Shown here in pieces: positions 19,649 through 27,944 of a DNA stretch of 64,000 nucleotides; positions within the stretch are counted from its first letter, which is position 1, and every line of letters begins with the position of its first letter. The notes under the pieces are model-generated. The model was not told the DNA's origin and made no database searches. It saw only the letters and a list, made by a program, of their open reading frames with translations. The stretch comes from Pseudazoarcus sp963975885. Lineage in GTDB: Bacteria; Pseudomonadota; Gammaproteobacteria; Burkholderiales; Rhodocyclaceae. The position numbers and the translations under genes are program-made. The DNA is taken from NCBI GenBank assembly GCA_963975885.1, contig CAXBIS010000008.1, forward strand, positions 75,678 to 139,677, read 5' to 3'.

Positions 19649-20350
19649 ATGGCTGCAAACATCCTTCTGGTTGAAGACGAGCCGGCGATCCAGGAACTCA
19701 TCGCGGTGAATCTGACCCGCGCGGGACACAACGTCGTGCGTGTGGCCGATGCCGAGTCCGCCCAGCGACTGGTGCGCGAGGCACTGCCGGATCTGATCGT
19801 GCTCGACTGGATGCTGCCCGGAATGTCCGGCGTGGAACTGGCGCGGCGTCTGCGTGCCGACGAGCGCACCCGTGCGACGCCGATCATCATGCTCACTGCA
19901 CGCGGTGAGGAAGCAGACAAGGTCACCGGTCTGGAAACGGGCGCCGACGACTACATCACCAAGCCATTTTCTCCGCGTGAACTGGTCGCACGCATCAAGG
20001 CCGTGCTGCGCCGCCGGGCGCCGCAGGTCACCGACGATCCGGTTGAGCTGGGCGGACTGTGCATCGATCCGGGCGCGCACCGGGTCCAGGCCGGCGATCA
20101 GGGGCTGTCGCTGGGGCCGACCGAGTTTCGCCTGCTGCATTTCCTGATGACGCACCCGGAGCGTGTACATTCGCGCACCCAGTTGCTGGACCAGGTCTGG
20201 GGTGACCACGTCTTCGTCGAAGAGCGTACGGTGGATGTACACATTCGCCGCTTGCGTTCCGCACTCGAGGCCAGCGGCCACGATAACCTGATCCAGACCG
20301 TGCGCGGTAGCGGCTACCGGTTCTCGACCCGCATCGACACCGCGGTATGA
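19649..20350 (+). CDS. phoB: phosphate regulon response regulator PhoB
   Basis: Two-component response regulator of the OmpR/PhoB family; activates phosphate-starvation genes. 233 residues. Receiver domain with acidic pocket Glu9/Asp10, phospho-acceptor Asp53 (IVLDWMLPGMSG), Thr83 and Lys105 (YITKPFSPREL). C-terminal winged helix with LGPTEFRLLHFLMTHPERV and VDVHIRRLRSAL. phoR follows 100 bases later. A Pho-box-like site precedes it. No pst or phoU genes are in the window. Confidence 0.93.
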   Translation: MAANILLVEDEPAIQELIAVNLTRAGHNVVRVADAESAQRLVREALPDLIVLDWMLPGMSGVELARRLRADERTRATPIIMLTARGEEADKVTGLETGADDYITKPFSPRELVARIKAVLRRRAPQVTDDPVELGGLCIDPGAHRVQAGDQGLSLGPTEFRLLHFLMTHPERVHSRTQLLDQVWGDHVFVEERTVDVHIRRLRSALEASGHDNLIQTVRGSGYRFSTRIDTAV

Positions 20351-20450
20351 TGCGCGGGGCCTTCGTCCCGGAGTAGAGCGTGGCCGGTGTCGAGGCGCAT
20401 CGAACCGCGCCGCCCCCCTCTACTGCCCACTTTTCACCGTTCACCCCGCC

Positions 20451-21764
20451 ATGTACAAGATCTGGTCCGGATCGCTGATTTTCATCCTGGTCTGCGCAGC
20501 CGTCGCCCTTGTCGTCGGCTTCGCTTTCGGAACCTGGTTCGGCGTCGGCCTGTTCATCCTCGTCCTGCTGGGGCTGCTTGATCATCATTTGTCGAACCTG
20601 CAGCGGCTTGCGCAGTGGGCACGACGGCGTGACGACGCTCCGGCGCCCGAGGGTCATGGCGCCTGGCGTCCGGTCTTCCATGAACTCGAATGCCGGGCCC
20701 GCGACGGGCGCGAGGAGCGCCAGCGCCATATGGCGACGCTGGACCGATTTAGATCGGCCGGCGAGGCCATGCCCGACGGCATCGTCTACCTGTCGGCCAA
20801 CGATGCCGTGGAATGGATGAACCGGCGCGCCGAACAGCACCTGGGTCTGTCCCAGGCCAAGGACGTTGGTCTACCCCTGGTGGCGATCGTGCGCGTGCCC
20901 GATCTGGTCGCCTATCTCGAGGGCGGCGGTACCGAGGAGCCTCTGGTGATCGCCTCGCCGCGGCGCGCCGACCGGCGGCTGCTGGTGCAGATCGTGCCTT
21001 TCGGCGGTGGACAGAAGATGTTGATCTCGCGTGATATCACCCAGCTCGAAAAGCTCGAGACCATGCGCCAGGACTTCATCGCCAACGTTTCGCACGAGCT
21101 GCGAACACCGCTGACCGTGGTATCCGGCTTCGTCGAGACCGTTGCCGACGGGCTCGACGATCTGCCGCGCGAGGACGTGGAGCGCTTTCTGAATCTCGCG
21201 CTTGAGCAATCGACGCGCATGCAGCGTCTGATCGAGGATCTGCTCACGCTCTCGGCGCTGGAAACGGGTGCGCCCGCACCCCACGAGGAGCAGGTGGAGG
21301 TTCTCGATCTGTTGCGCACCATTGCTCAGGAAGCCGAGTTGCTGTCCAACGGCCGGCACTCGATTACGCTCGACATGCACGATAGCGACCCCGGCGACGT
21401 CCTTCTGGGCAGTCAGAAGGAACTGCATTCGGCCTTCGCCAACCTTGCCACGAACGCCGTGCGCTACACGCCGGCCGGTGGGCAGATTACCCTTGCGTGG
21501 CGCAGTGACGCAGATGGAGGCGAGTTCTCGGTGACCGACGACGGCATTGGCATCGATGCGCGAAACATCTCGCGTCTGACCGAGCGCTTCTTTCGAGTAG
21601 ACAAGGGACGTTCGCGCGAGACCGGAGGGACCGGCCTGGGTCTGGCCATCGTCAAGCACATCGTGTCGCGCCACCAGGCGGAATTGCACATCGACAGCGC
21701 ACCCGGCAAGGGCAGCCGCTTCGCCGTGCGTTTTCCGGCCACGCGGCTTACGCGACGACCTTGA
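20451..21764 (+). CDS. phoR: phosphate regulon sensor histidine kinase PhoR
   Basis: Membrane histidine kinase partner of PhoB. 437 residues: two close N-terminal hydrophobic segments (residues about 6-44), a PAS domain (about 100-190, with DGIVYLSANDAVEWMNRRAEQHLG), HisKA with phospho-accepting His215 (VSHELRTPLTVV), and a HATPase domain with N box NLATNAVRYT, G1 DDGIGID and G2 GGTGLGLAIVKH. There is no large periplasmic sensor region, as is usual for PhoR. Its 3' end overlaps the convergent PilZ-like gene by 17 bases. Confidence 0.92.
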   Translation: MYKIWSGSLIFILVCAAVALVVGFAFGTWFGVGLFILVLLGLLDHHLSNLQRLAQWARRRDDAPAPEGHGAWRPVFHELECRARDGREERQRHMATLDRFRSAGEAMPDGIVYLSANDAVEWMNRRAEQHLGLSQAKDVGLPLVAIVRVPDLVAYLEGGGTEEPLVIASPRRADRRLLVQIVPFGGGQKMLISRDITQLEKLETMRQDFIANVSHELRTPLTVVSGFVETVADGLDDLPREDVERFLNLALEQSTRMQRLIEDLLTLSALETGAPAPHEEQVEVLDLLRTIAQEAELLSNGRHSITLDMHDSDPGDVLLGSQKELHSAFANLATNAVRYTPAGGQITLAWRSDADGGEFSVTDDGIGIDARNISRLTERFFRVDKGRSRETGGTGLGLAIVKHIVSRHQAELHIDSAPGKGSRFAVRFPATRLTRRP

Positions 21765-23355
21765 CTGCCTCGAAGGTGACCTGATCGAAGTTCGCCCCGC
21801 GCTCGACGATCTCGAGCAGGCGATAGCCGCGCAGCCTGCCGTCGTGCACCTCGACGACACGATGGGGCAGGAAGTATCCGGCCGGGATCACCAGCGTGGC
21901 GGGAGCCTTCAGCGCAGGCGTTTCGTCGAGCAGGAAGGCCATCTGGAACTCGATGTCCGAACGCTCCCGGCCGATGCCGACAGAGCGGATCGCGACCACG
22001 CGTGGCAGGCCGTTCATCAGCTTGACTCCGGCATCGAGTGCACCGTCCTCACGGTACATCACCCAGCCCACCACGCCGAGCATGAAGCTCTTCGCGTCGT
22101 CGGGCCGGATCGCAATCAGTTCCCGGTGTTCCAGTCGTTCGGTGCTGCCACGCCGGCGCAGCCGGAAGCCGCCCAGCGACTGGTCGAGCATCTCCCATTG
22201 CGTGCATATGTAGCCGCGTCGCGCGGCCAGGCGCTGCCGGTCGGGGCGGTCGTCGATCATGATGTCGGTGACGCGCTCGCCCAGCGTGAGCATGCGCTCG
22301 TCGGAGCGGATGCTGCGCTCGACGGTGTTCATCGTCGGCTGTTCGAAGGGTTTGCCCGAAATGAAGAAGGCAATGGTGTTCCAGTCGCCGCTCAGCTCGG
22401 CACCGCCGCGGCCGGGGCGCCGCGCGAAGCGACGTCCGCTTGCGCCGCGTGCCCATGGTTTGTACAGCGACAGCAATAGTTGTACCGCGTCCTCCGCGGT
22501 GAGCGCCGCGCTCAGACCCAGATCGCTCGCCTGGCCGCTCTTGCGCAATCGCGAAGCAACCTCGCGGAAGCGGTCGACGAGCTGACTGCTGTCGAAGCGC
22601 CGCAGCCGTGCCCCCGGATCCAGCGTGTCGAGCGGCCGCAGGCCCTGGTCGGTGCTCAGGTCGAGCGCGTAGGCCGTGCGCCGGCCGTCTTGGGCGTCGC
22701 TGCCCTCGGGCAGCAGCCGGCAGTAGGGCGCGAAATAGCGCGCCAGTTCGCGCACTGCGCGCAACTGTTCGGCATCGAAGGAGAAAGGGTTGGACAGGTC
22801 GATCAGCAGCGCTTCGGCATGGGCCTCGGCCGCGCTCTGCGCCTGCCAGGCGCGGTTGAGTGCATCGTGCGCCCGCGTCCAGGCGAAACCGCGCGCTTCG
22901 GCATCGGCGAAGGCTTCGTTGAGTGCGCGCCACATGCCTGCCGGAACCGCGCGGCGCGCCTGGATGAATTCGACCAGCGCCGCCGCGCAATAGTGCACCT
23001 GGCGCTGGGCAAGCAGTGCGTGGGTGCTGGCCGAAGGCCCGATCGCCGTGTCGCGTGCAAGCAGCGCGTAGGCCCGGGCCATCTCCAGCCAGGTCTCGCT
23101 GACCTCGTGAAGCGCGAGATCGGCATTGTCGCCGGGTGCGGCTGGCCGTTCAGCGTACGAGTGGGCGAGTGCCGACTGGGCATGTGCTAGCGGTTCGCGC
23201 AGCGCCTCCAGCACCTCAAGCCAGCCTGCCGAGGGTGGCGTGCGATCGACGACGACGCCGATCAGACGGCGCAACTCGCTATGCACGTCCTGTCCGCCGC
23301 GACCGTGCAACGCGCGCAGCGTCGCGATGCTCTCATCCGGGGTCGGCTTGGTCAT
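21748..23355 (-). CDS. large protein with a C-terminal PilZ-like segment, unknown function
   Basis: 535-residue soluble protein from MTKPTPDES. The first ~300 residues are alpha-helical and Ala/Leu/Arg-rich with no motif I recognise. Near residues 375-400 an Arg-rich stretch (RQRLAARR) followed by DQSLGG (Asp391, Ser393, Gly396) matches the c-di-GMP-binding pattern of PilZ domains, RxxxR then (D/N)xSxxG. The remainder looks beta-rich. It may be a c-di-GMP receptor, which is inference from a short motif. The HIT gene lies just upstream on the same strand. I chose this ATG because the upstream extension overlaps the HIT gene. Confidence 0.75.
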   Translation of the reverse strand: MTKPTPDESIATLRALHGRGGQDVHSELRRLIGVVVDRTPPSAGWLEVLEALREPLAHAQSALAHSYAERPAAPGDNADLALHEVSETWLEMARAYALLARDTAIGPSASTHALLAQRQVHYCAAALVEFIQARRAVPAGMWRALNEAFADAEARGFAWTRAHDALNRAWQAQSAAEAHAEALLIDLSNPFSFDAEQLRAVRELARYFAPYCRLLPEGSDAQDGRRTAYALDLSTDQGLRPLDTLDPGARLRRFDSSQLVDRFREVASRLRKSGQASDLGLSAALTAEDAVQLLLSLYKPWARGASGRRFARRPGRGGAELSGDWNTIAFFISGKPFEQPTMNTVERSIRSDERMLTLGERVTDIMIDDRPDRQRLAARRGYICTQWEMLDQSLGGFRLRRRGSTERLEHRELIAIRPDDAKSFMLGVVGWVMYREDGALDAGVKLMNGLPRVVAIRSVGIGRERSDIEFQMAFLLDETPALKAPATLVIPAGYFLPHRVVEVHDGRLRGYRLLEIVERGANFDQVTFEAVKVVA

Positions 23356-23387
23356 GCGGCTCTCCGCGAGGCCTGCAGTGGTGGCGC

Positions 23388-23810
23388 TCAGCTCAGGTGG
23401 CGCGCGATCGCCTCGCCGAGCGCATGCTCGTCGGGTTCGGCGCGCAACGTCGGAGTACGCTCCGGCGTGCCCCAGATCGGCTGAGGATAGTGACGGTCGT
23501 CGCGATAGCGGGGCACGACGTGCCAATGCAGGTGTGGAACGAGATTGCCGAGACTGGCCAGGTTGATCTTGTCGGGCGTCATCAGTTCGCGCAGGGCCGC
23601 TTCGGTGGCGAAGACCACGTCCATCAGGTGGCGACGGTCGGCGGCCGACAGATCGCTCATCTCGACGATGTGATCCTTCCAGACGACGCGGCAATAGCCC
23701 GGATAGTCGGGTTCGAGCACGAGGATCACGCGGCAGCGCGCGTCCTGCCAGACGATGCGGTCGCCTCGCGGGTCGCACAAGGGGCAGTGGGTAGCGTCTC
23801 GAGTATCCAT
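23388..23810 (-). CDS. HIT-family nucleotide hydrolase/transferase
   Basis: 140-residue cytoplasmic HIT-domain protein. The histidine triad HLHWHVVPR is at residues 93-101 (His93, His95, His97), the active-site core of AMP-lysine or dinucleoside-polyphosphate hydrolases. Cys9 and Cys12 (CPLC) near the start could form part of a zinc site, as in some HIT proteins. Thirty-three bases from the PilZ-like gene behind it. Substrate not predictable. Confidence 0.92.
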   Translation of the reverse strand: MDTRDATHCPLCDPRGDRIVWQDARCRVILVLEPDYPGYCRVVWKDHIVEMSDLSAADRRHLMDVVFATEAALRELMTPDKINLASLGNLVPHLHWHVVPRYRDDRHYPQPIWGTPERTPTLRAEPDEHALGEAIARHLS

Positions 23811-23820
23811 GATGGCGGGA

Positions 23821-24663
23821 TTATAACGCCTCTCGCGGCGCGGGTGCGTCGTGCGGAAGGGTCACCGGCTGGGCTACGGTGCGCGTCTCGCCCAGTGCTT
23901 CCTCCTGCGAGCCGTGCAGGAAGCTCAGCAGCGTGCCCGGTTCGATCACCGTCCATCGCTCGTTGTCCGTTAGCGGCAGCGTGGCGATGACGGCGACGCG
24001 GTCGTCGGGCGTGGTCACGCTTGCGAAGTCTACACTGACGTCCTCGTCCGACAGATGCGCCGTGGAGAACGGCGCCTGGCGGATGACGTAGACCAGTCGA
24101 CTCGAGCAATGCGCGAACAGTCGTTCCCCGTTCGACAGCAGGAAGTTGAACTCCCCGCGGCTGCCGATCCCGATCGCCAGTTCGCGCAAGGTTGCGTGCA
24201 GCGTGCGTGCATCGGGCGGACCGTCCGGGAAGCGCTCGGCCAGCGTCTGCAGGATGTGGCAGAAGGCGCGCTCGGAGTCTGTGGTGCCGACCGGCCGGAA
24301 GCGCCCGTTCAGGTCGGGCGCGTAGTCGCGCAAATGGCCGTTGTGCGCGAAGATCCAGTACTGCCCCCACAGCTCGCGCTGGAACGGGTGTGTGTTGTCG
24401 AGCCGGATGTCCCCCTGGGTGGCCTTGCGGATGTGGGCGATGACGTTGAGCGAACGGATCGGGTACTGGTGCACCAGTTCGGCCACCGGCGAATGGGCGC
24501 TGGGCTGCGGATCGAGGAAGAGGCGTACACCGCGCCCCTCGAAAAAGGCGATGCCCCAGCCGTCGCGGTGGTGGTCGGTGAGGCCGCCGCGCGCGCGAAA
24601 ACCGGTGAAGGAAAAGCAGATGTCCGTCGGGACATTGCAGTTCATGCCGAGCAATTGACACAT
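23821..24663 (-). CDS. class II glutamine amidotransferase (YafJ-like)
   Basis: 280-residue Ntn-type glutamine amidotransferase. Cys2, exposed after removal of Met, is the expected nucleophile (MCQLLGMN). Conserved stretches include RGGLTDHHRDGWGIAFFEGRG (residues about 24-44), HIRKATQGDIRLDNTHPF and IFAHNGHLRDY, which build the glutaminase site. No synthetase domain is present, so the ammonia acceptor is unknown, as for E. coli YafJ. The start at 24663 puts Cys at position 2, which decides against the longer open frame. Ten bases upstream of the HIT gene. Confidence 0.9.
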   Translation of the reverse strand: MCQLLGMNCNVPTDICFSFTGFRARGGLTDHHRDGWGIAFFEGRGVRLFLDPQPSAHSPVAELVHQYPIRSLNVIAHIRKATQGDIRLDNTHPFQRELWGQYWIFAHNGHLRDYAPDLNGRFRPVGTTDSERAFCHILQTLAERFPDGPPDARTLHATLRELAIGIGSRGEFNFLLSNGERLFAHCSSRLVYVIRQAPFSTAHLSDEDVSVDFASVTTPDDRVAVIATLPLTDNERWTVIEPGTLLSFLHGSQEEALGETRTVAQPVTLPHDAPAPREAL

Positions 24664-24712
24664 CAGGGCACATCCGCTGCAGTAGACGCCCCGATTATAG
24701 TGGGTCGGCGAG

Positions 24713-25813
24713 TCAGGGATGGGCGGGCGCGCCCGGCAGTGCCACGTCGGCGGTCGCGCCACGCGGCCGACGGTCGATCAGCCAGTCGGTCAGCGCCGCT
24801 CCGGCCCACATGCCGCACAGCGTCAGCCACGCTGTCAGTGCGAACACCGCCGCGCCGGACACGCCGGCGCCGACCGCGCAGCCGCCGGCGAGCATGCCGC
24901 CGAAGCCCATCAGCACCGCGCCGACGATGTAGCGCCGCATCGCAGCACCCCCCTGGAAGCCCTCGAGCTTGAGTTCGCGCGCGAACCACGCGGCGAGAAA
25001 GGAGCCGAGGAAGACTCCGGGGATCATGCCGTGGTCGAAATTCAGGCTCTGTCCGATGGGTGAGAGCACCAGCATCAGCATGTCGGCCGCGGGCCCGGTG
25101 AAGGACAGGCTTTTCACCGGAACCGGTTCGAATGTCACCTGCGCCAGCGCGAAGTTGGTCCACCACGCGACGGCCACCATCGCGCCGGCACCGATGCCGC
25201 CGATCCAGCCCCAGACCGACACGCGGCTGCGCACCGCGAAGAACACGCCGGCGGCCAGCCATACCATCCCGAAGGCCAGCCCGCCGGAATTGCCGATGCC
25301 ACTGCTTGCGAGCAGATCGCGTGCGGCACCGCCGTCGAAGGTCCACAGGGCGCCGACCCATTCGCGTGCCGGCGCGAGCACGCCGCTCATCGAGGCTTGG
25401 GCGGTGACCGCGAACACCAGCCCGGAGAGCAGCGCGCGCAGATTGCCGTTGGCGGCCAGCACCAGCAAGCGGCTGGAGCAACCGCGCGCGAGAATCATGC
25501 CCACACCGAACAGCAGGCCGCCGATCAATGCGCCCGAGACGCTGCCGCGACTGGCGAGCTGGCGCACGTTGGCGGTTTCGAACTGGTCGGCCAGTGCGAG
25601 TAGCTGGGTGATGACCACGGCGGCCGAGAACGCGAACAGCCAAACGGCCAGACGTGCGCCCAGTTGGCCGCGTGCGACCTCGACGACAGCGGCGCGCAGG
25701 CAGAAGCGCGAGCGCTGGGCGAAGAAGCCGAACAGGGTGCCGATGGCCAGTCCGGCCAGGGCGAGGATACGGTGGTCGCCGACGGTCTCGACGACGTCGA
25801 TGAGGACGGACAT
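24713..25813 (-). CDS. YeeE/YedE (TsuA-type) sulfur-compound transporter
   Basis: 366-residue inner-membrane protein with about nine to ten hydrophobic helices in two repeats. The family's functional cysteines are visible: Cys38 in RSRFCLRAA, Cys112 in ARGCSSRLLVLAANGN, and a later Cys in LAGGCAVGAGVSGAA. In E. coli YeeE (TsuA) these relay thiosulfate through the membrane. No TusA/YeeD-like partner is next to it. A CTTATATAAG palindrome sits 50 bases upstream. Substrate could be thiosulfate or another sulfur species. Confidence 0.88.
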   Translation of the reverse strand: MSVLIDVVETVGDHRILALAGLAIGTLFGFFAQRSRFCLRAAVVEVARGQLGARLAVWLFAFSAAVVITQLLALADQFETANVRQLASRGSVSGALIGGLLFGVGMILARGCSSRLLVLAANGNLRALLSGLVFAVTAQASMSGVLAPAREWVGALWTFDGGAARDLLASSGIGNSGGLAFGMVWLAAGVFFAVRSRVSVWGWIGGIGAGAMVAVAWWTNFALAQVTFEPVPVKSLSFTGPAADMLMLVLSPIGQSLNFDHGMIPGVFLGSFLAAWFARELKLEGFQGGAAMRRYIVGAVLMGFGGMLAGGCAVGAGVSGAAVFALTAWLTLCGMWAGAALTDWLIDRRPRGATADVALPGAPAHP

Positions 25814-25863
25814 GGCATTCTTCCCGCAGTGCGGGGTGGTCTGGATACGACCTTAAGAATGCG

Positions 25864-25873
25864 CTTATATAAG
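25864..25873. promoter_or_regulatory. AT-rich palindrome upstream of the YeeE/YedE gene
   Basis: Perfect 10-base palindrome CTTATATAAG, flanked by GAATGCG on one side and TATTC on the other, 51 bases before the minus-strand start of the sulfur transporter. In this GC-rich sequence it stands out and could be an operator, or the -10 region of the promoter. Regulator unknown. Confidence 0.35.
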
Positions 25874-25910
25874 TATTCGGTTATTGATCTGACTCAAACG
25901 GCGGGCCGGA

Positions 25911-26447
25911 TCAGCGGTTCATGCCCGGGATGTTCTTCATCATCGAGTCCAGATCGATGTTGCCCATGCCGGGAATGTTGACGCCGCCCTTCATGCGCGT
26001 GTCGCCGGGGCGCTGGCCGGGGTGGCATTGCGGCGCCACCCACCGACTCTCGACCTGGGCCGTGGACTGCTTCATGCCATGCAGCGGCGGCGTGAAGGTG
26101 CTGCTGATCTCGCCGCGATAGGCGGTCTCGAAGTTGCCGGTGAAGTCGGACACGATCTCCGCCTTCGAGCCCTCGATCGTGCAGGTGGCGCTGGCGCGCA
26201 GGCGATTGCCCGAGTAGTCGATCTTCATGTCCGTGCACTCGGCCTTCTCGGCTTCCGGGTGACGCATCATGTCCTCGATGCTGCCGTCCATGCAGGTTTC
26301 CATGTTCATCGACATGCCGCCCATGTCCACCATCTTGGTCTGCATCTCCCACAGGCCGGCACGGGGCGTGGGCAGGTCGGGCGGCAACGGGTTGGCGATT
26401 GCGGCGCCTGCAAGGGCGGCCAGCGGCAGCATCAGGATCGGCTTCAT
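25911..26447 (-). CDS. DUF3617-type secreted protein
   Basis: 178-residue protein with a cleavable signal peptide (MKPILMLPLAALAGAAIANP, cleavage near residue 19). The mature part starts PTPRAGLWEMQTKM, the hallmark of DUF3617 proteins, and includes a Met-rich segment (MGGMSMNMETCMDG) and three or four Cys residues that may pair in the periplasm. Function unknown for the family. Twenty-six bases after gatB on the same strand, so possibly the last gene of the gatCAB transcript. Confidence 0.82.
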   Translation of the reverse strand: MKPILMLPLAALAGAAIANPLPPDLPTPRAGLWEMQTKMVDMGGMSMNMETCMDGSIEDMMRHPEAEKAECTDMKIDYSGNRLRASATCTIEGSKAEIVSDFTGNFETAYRGEISSTFTPPLHGMKQSTAQVESRWVAPQCHPGQRPGDTRMKGGVNIPGMGNIDLDSMMKNIPGMNR

Positions 26448-26473
26448 GTCGGGGCTCCGTATCGTTGCGGGCG

Positions 26474-27931
26474 TCAGCCGCCCAGCTTGCGTTTGAGGAT
26501 CTCGTTGACCTGCGCCGGATTGGCCTTGCCGCGGCTGGCCTTCATGACCTGGCCGACCAGTGCGTTGAAGGCCTTGTCCTTGCCGGCGCGGAACTCGTCC
26601 ACGGATTTCTGGTTGGCAGCGAGTACGTCGTCGACCATCGCTTCGATCGCGCCCGAATCGGTGACCTGCTTGAGCCCTTGGGCTTCGATGATCTCGTCGG
26701 CACTCGCGCCGTCGCCGTTCCACAGGGTATCGAAGACCTTGCGGCCGATGCTGTTAGAAATCGTGTTGTCGGCGATGCGCTGCACCAGGCTGGCGATCTG
26801 TGCGGCCGAAACCGGAGATTCGGCGATGTCCAGGTCGGCCTTGTTGAGCCGTGCCGCCAGATCGCCCATCACCCAGTTGGCGCACAGCTTGGCATGGGCG
26901 CCGCCCGCCGCGTCGACGGTGGCCTGGAAGAAGGCCGCGACCTCGCGCGAGGCGGTGAGCGTGGCGGCATCGTAGGGCGACAGACCGAATTCGCGGATGA
27001 AGCGCGCCTTCATCGCCTCGGGCAATTCCGGCATGGCGGAGCCGACCTCGTCCATCCATTCCTGCGAGATGATCAGCGGCAGCAGGTCTGGGTCCGGGAA
27101 GTAGCGGTAATCGTGCGCGTCTTCCTTGGTGCGCATCACGCGCGTCTCGCCCGTGTCGGGGTCGAACAGAACGGTGGCCTGCTGGATGCTCCCGCCGTCC
27201 TCGAGCCGTTCGATCTGCCACTGCACCTCGTAGTCGATGGCCTGCTGCAGGAAGCGGAAGGAGTTCAGGTTCTTGATTTCGCGCCGCGTGCCCAGCGGGC
27301 CGCCGGGGCGGCGTACCGAGACGTTGGCATCGCACCGAAAGGAGCCTTCCTGCATGTTGCCGTCGCAGATCTCGATCCAGCGCACCAGCGCGTGCAGCGC
27401 GCGGGCGTAGGCCACGGCTTCCGAGCTGGAGCGCATGTCGGGCTCGGAGACGATCTCCAGCAACGGCGTGCCGGCGCGGTTCAGATCGATGCCGCTCATG
27501 CCATGGAAGTCTTCGTGCAGGCTCTTGCCCGCGTCCTCTTCCAGATGTGCACGGGTGAGGTTCACGGTCTTCTCGTAGGCGGCCTCGCCTTCGCCGACAC
27601 GGATCGTGATCGCGCCGCCCTGCACCACCGGCAGATCCATCTGGCTGATCTGGTAGCCCTTCGGAAGATCCGGGTAGAAGTAGTTCTTGCGCGCGAAGAT
27701 GCTCTTCGGCGAGACGTGCGCGCCGATCGCCAGGCCGAAGCGGATGGCGCGTTCGACCGCGCCGCGGTTGAGGACCGGCAGCACGCCGGGCAGCGCGATG
27801 TCTACGGCGCTGGCCTGGCGGTTGGGCTCGGCACCGAAGGCGGTGGAGGCGCCGGAGAAGATCTTCGATGCGGTGTTCAGCTGGGCATGGACTTCCAGTC
27901 CGATGACCACTTCCCAGGTGTTCTGGCTCAT
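26474..27931 (-). CDS. gatB: aspartyl/glutamyl-tRNA(Asn/Gln) amidotransferase subunit B
   Basis: Kinase and tRNA-binding subunit of the GatCAB complex, which turns Glu-tRNA(Gln) or Asp-tRNA(Asn) into the amidated form. 485 residues, family length. WEVVIGLEVHAQL at residues 5-17, RAGTPLLEIVSEPDMRS near residue 150, SFRCDANVSVR, and the C-terminal YqeY-like domain to the LGG end. The start at 27931 (MSQNTWEV) is 13 bases after gatA; the longer frame overlaps gatA. The complex implies that this organism lacks GlnRS or AsnRS, or supplements one of them. Confidence 0.97.
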   Translation of the reverse strand: MSQNTWEVVIGLEVHAQLNTASKIFSGASTAFGAEPNRQASAVDIALPGVLPVLNRGAVERAIRFGLAIGAHVSPKSIFARKNYFYPDLPKGYQISQMDLPVVQGGAITIRVGEGEAAYEKTVNLTRAHLEEDAGKSLHEDFHGMSGIDLNRAGTPLLEIVSEPDMRSSSEAVAYARALHALVRWIEICDGNMQEGSFRCDANVSVRRPGGPLGTRREIKNLNSFRFLQQAIDYEVQWQIERLEDGGSIQQATVLFDPDTGETRVMRTKEDAHDYRYFPDPDLLPLIISQEWMDEVGSAMPELPEAMKARFIREFGLSPYDAATLTASREVAAFFQATVDAAGGAHAKLCANWVMGDLAARLNKADLDIAESPVSAAQIASLVQRIADNTISNSIGRKVFDTLWNGDGASADEIIEAQGLKQVTDSGAIEAMVDDVLAANQKSVDEFRAGKDKAFNALVGQVMKASRGKANPAQVNEILKRKLGG

Positions 27932-27944
27932 GTCTGTCAGTTCC

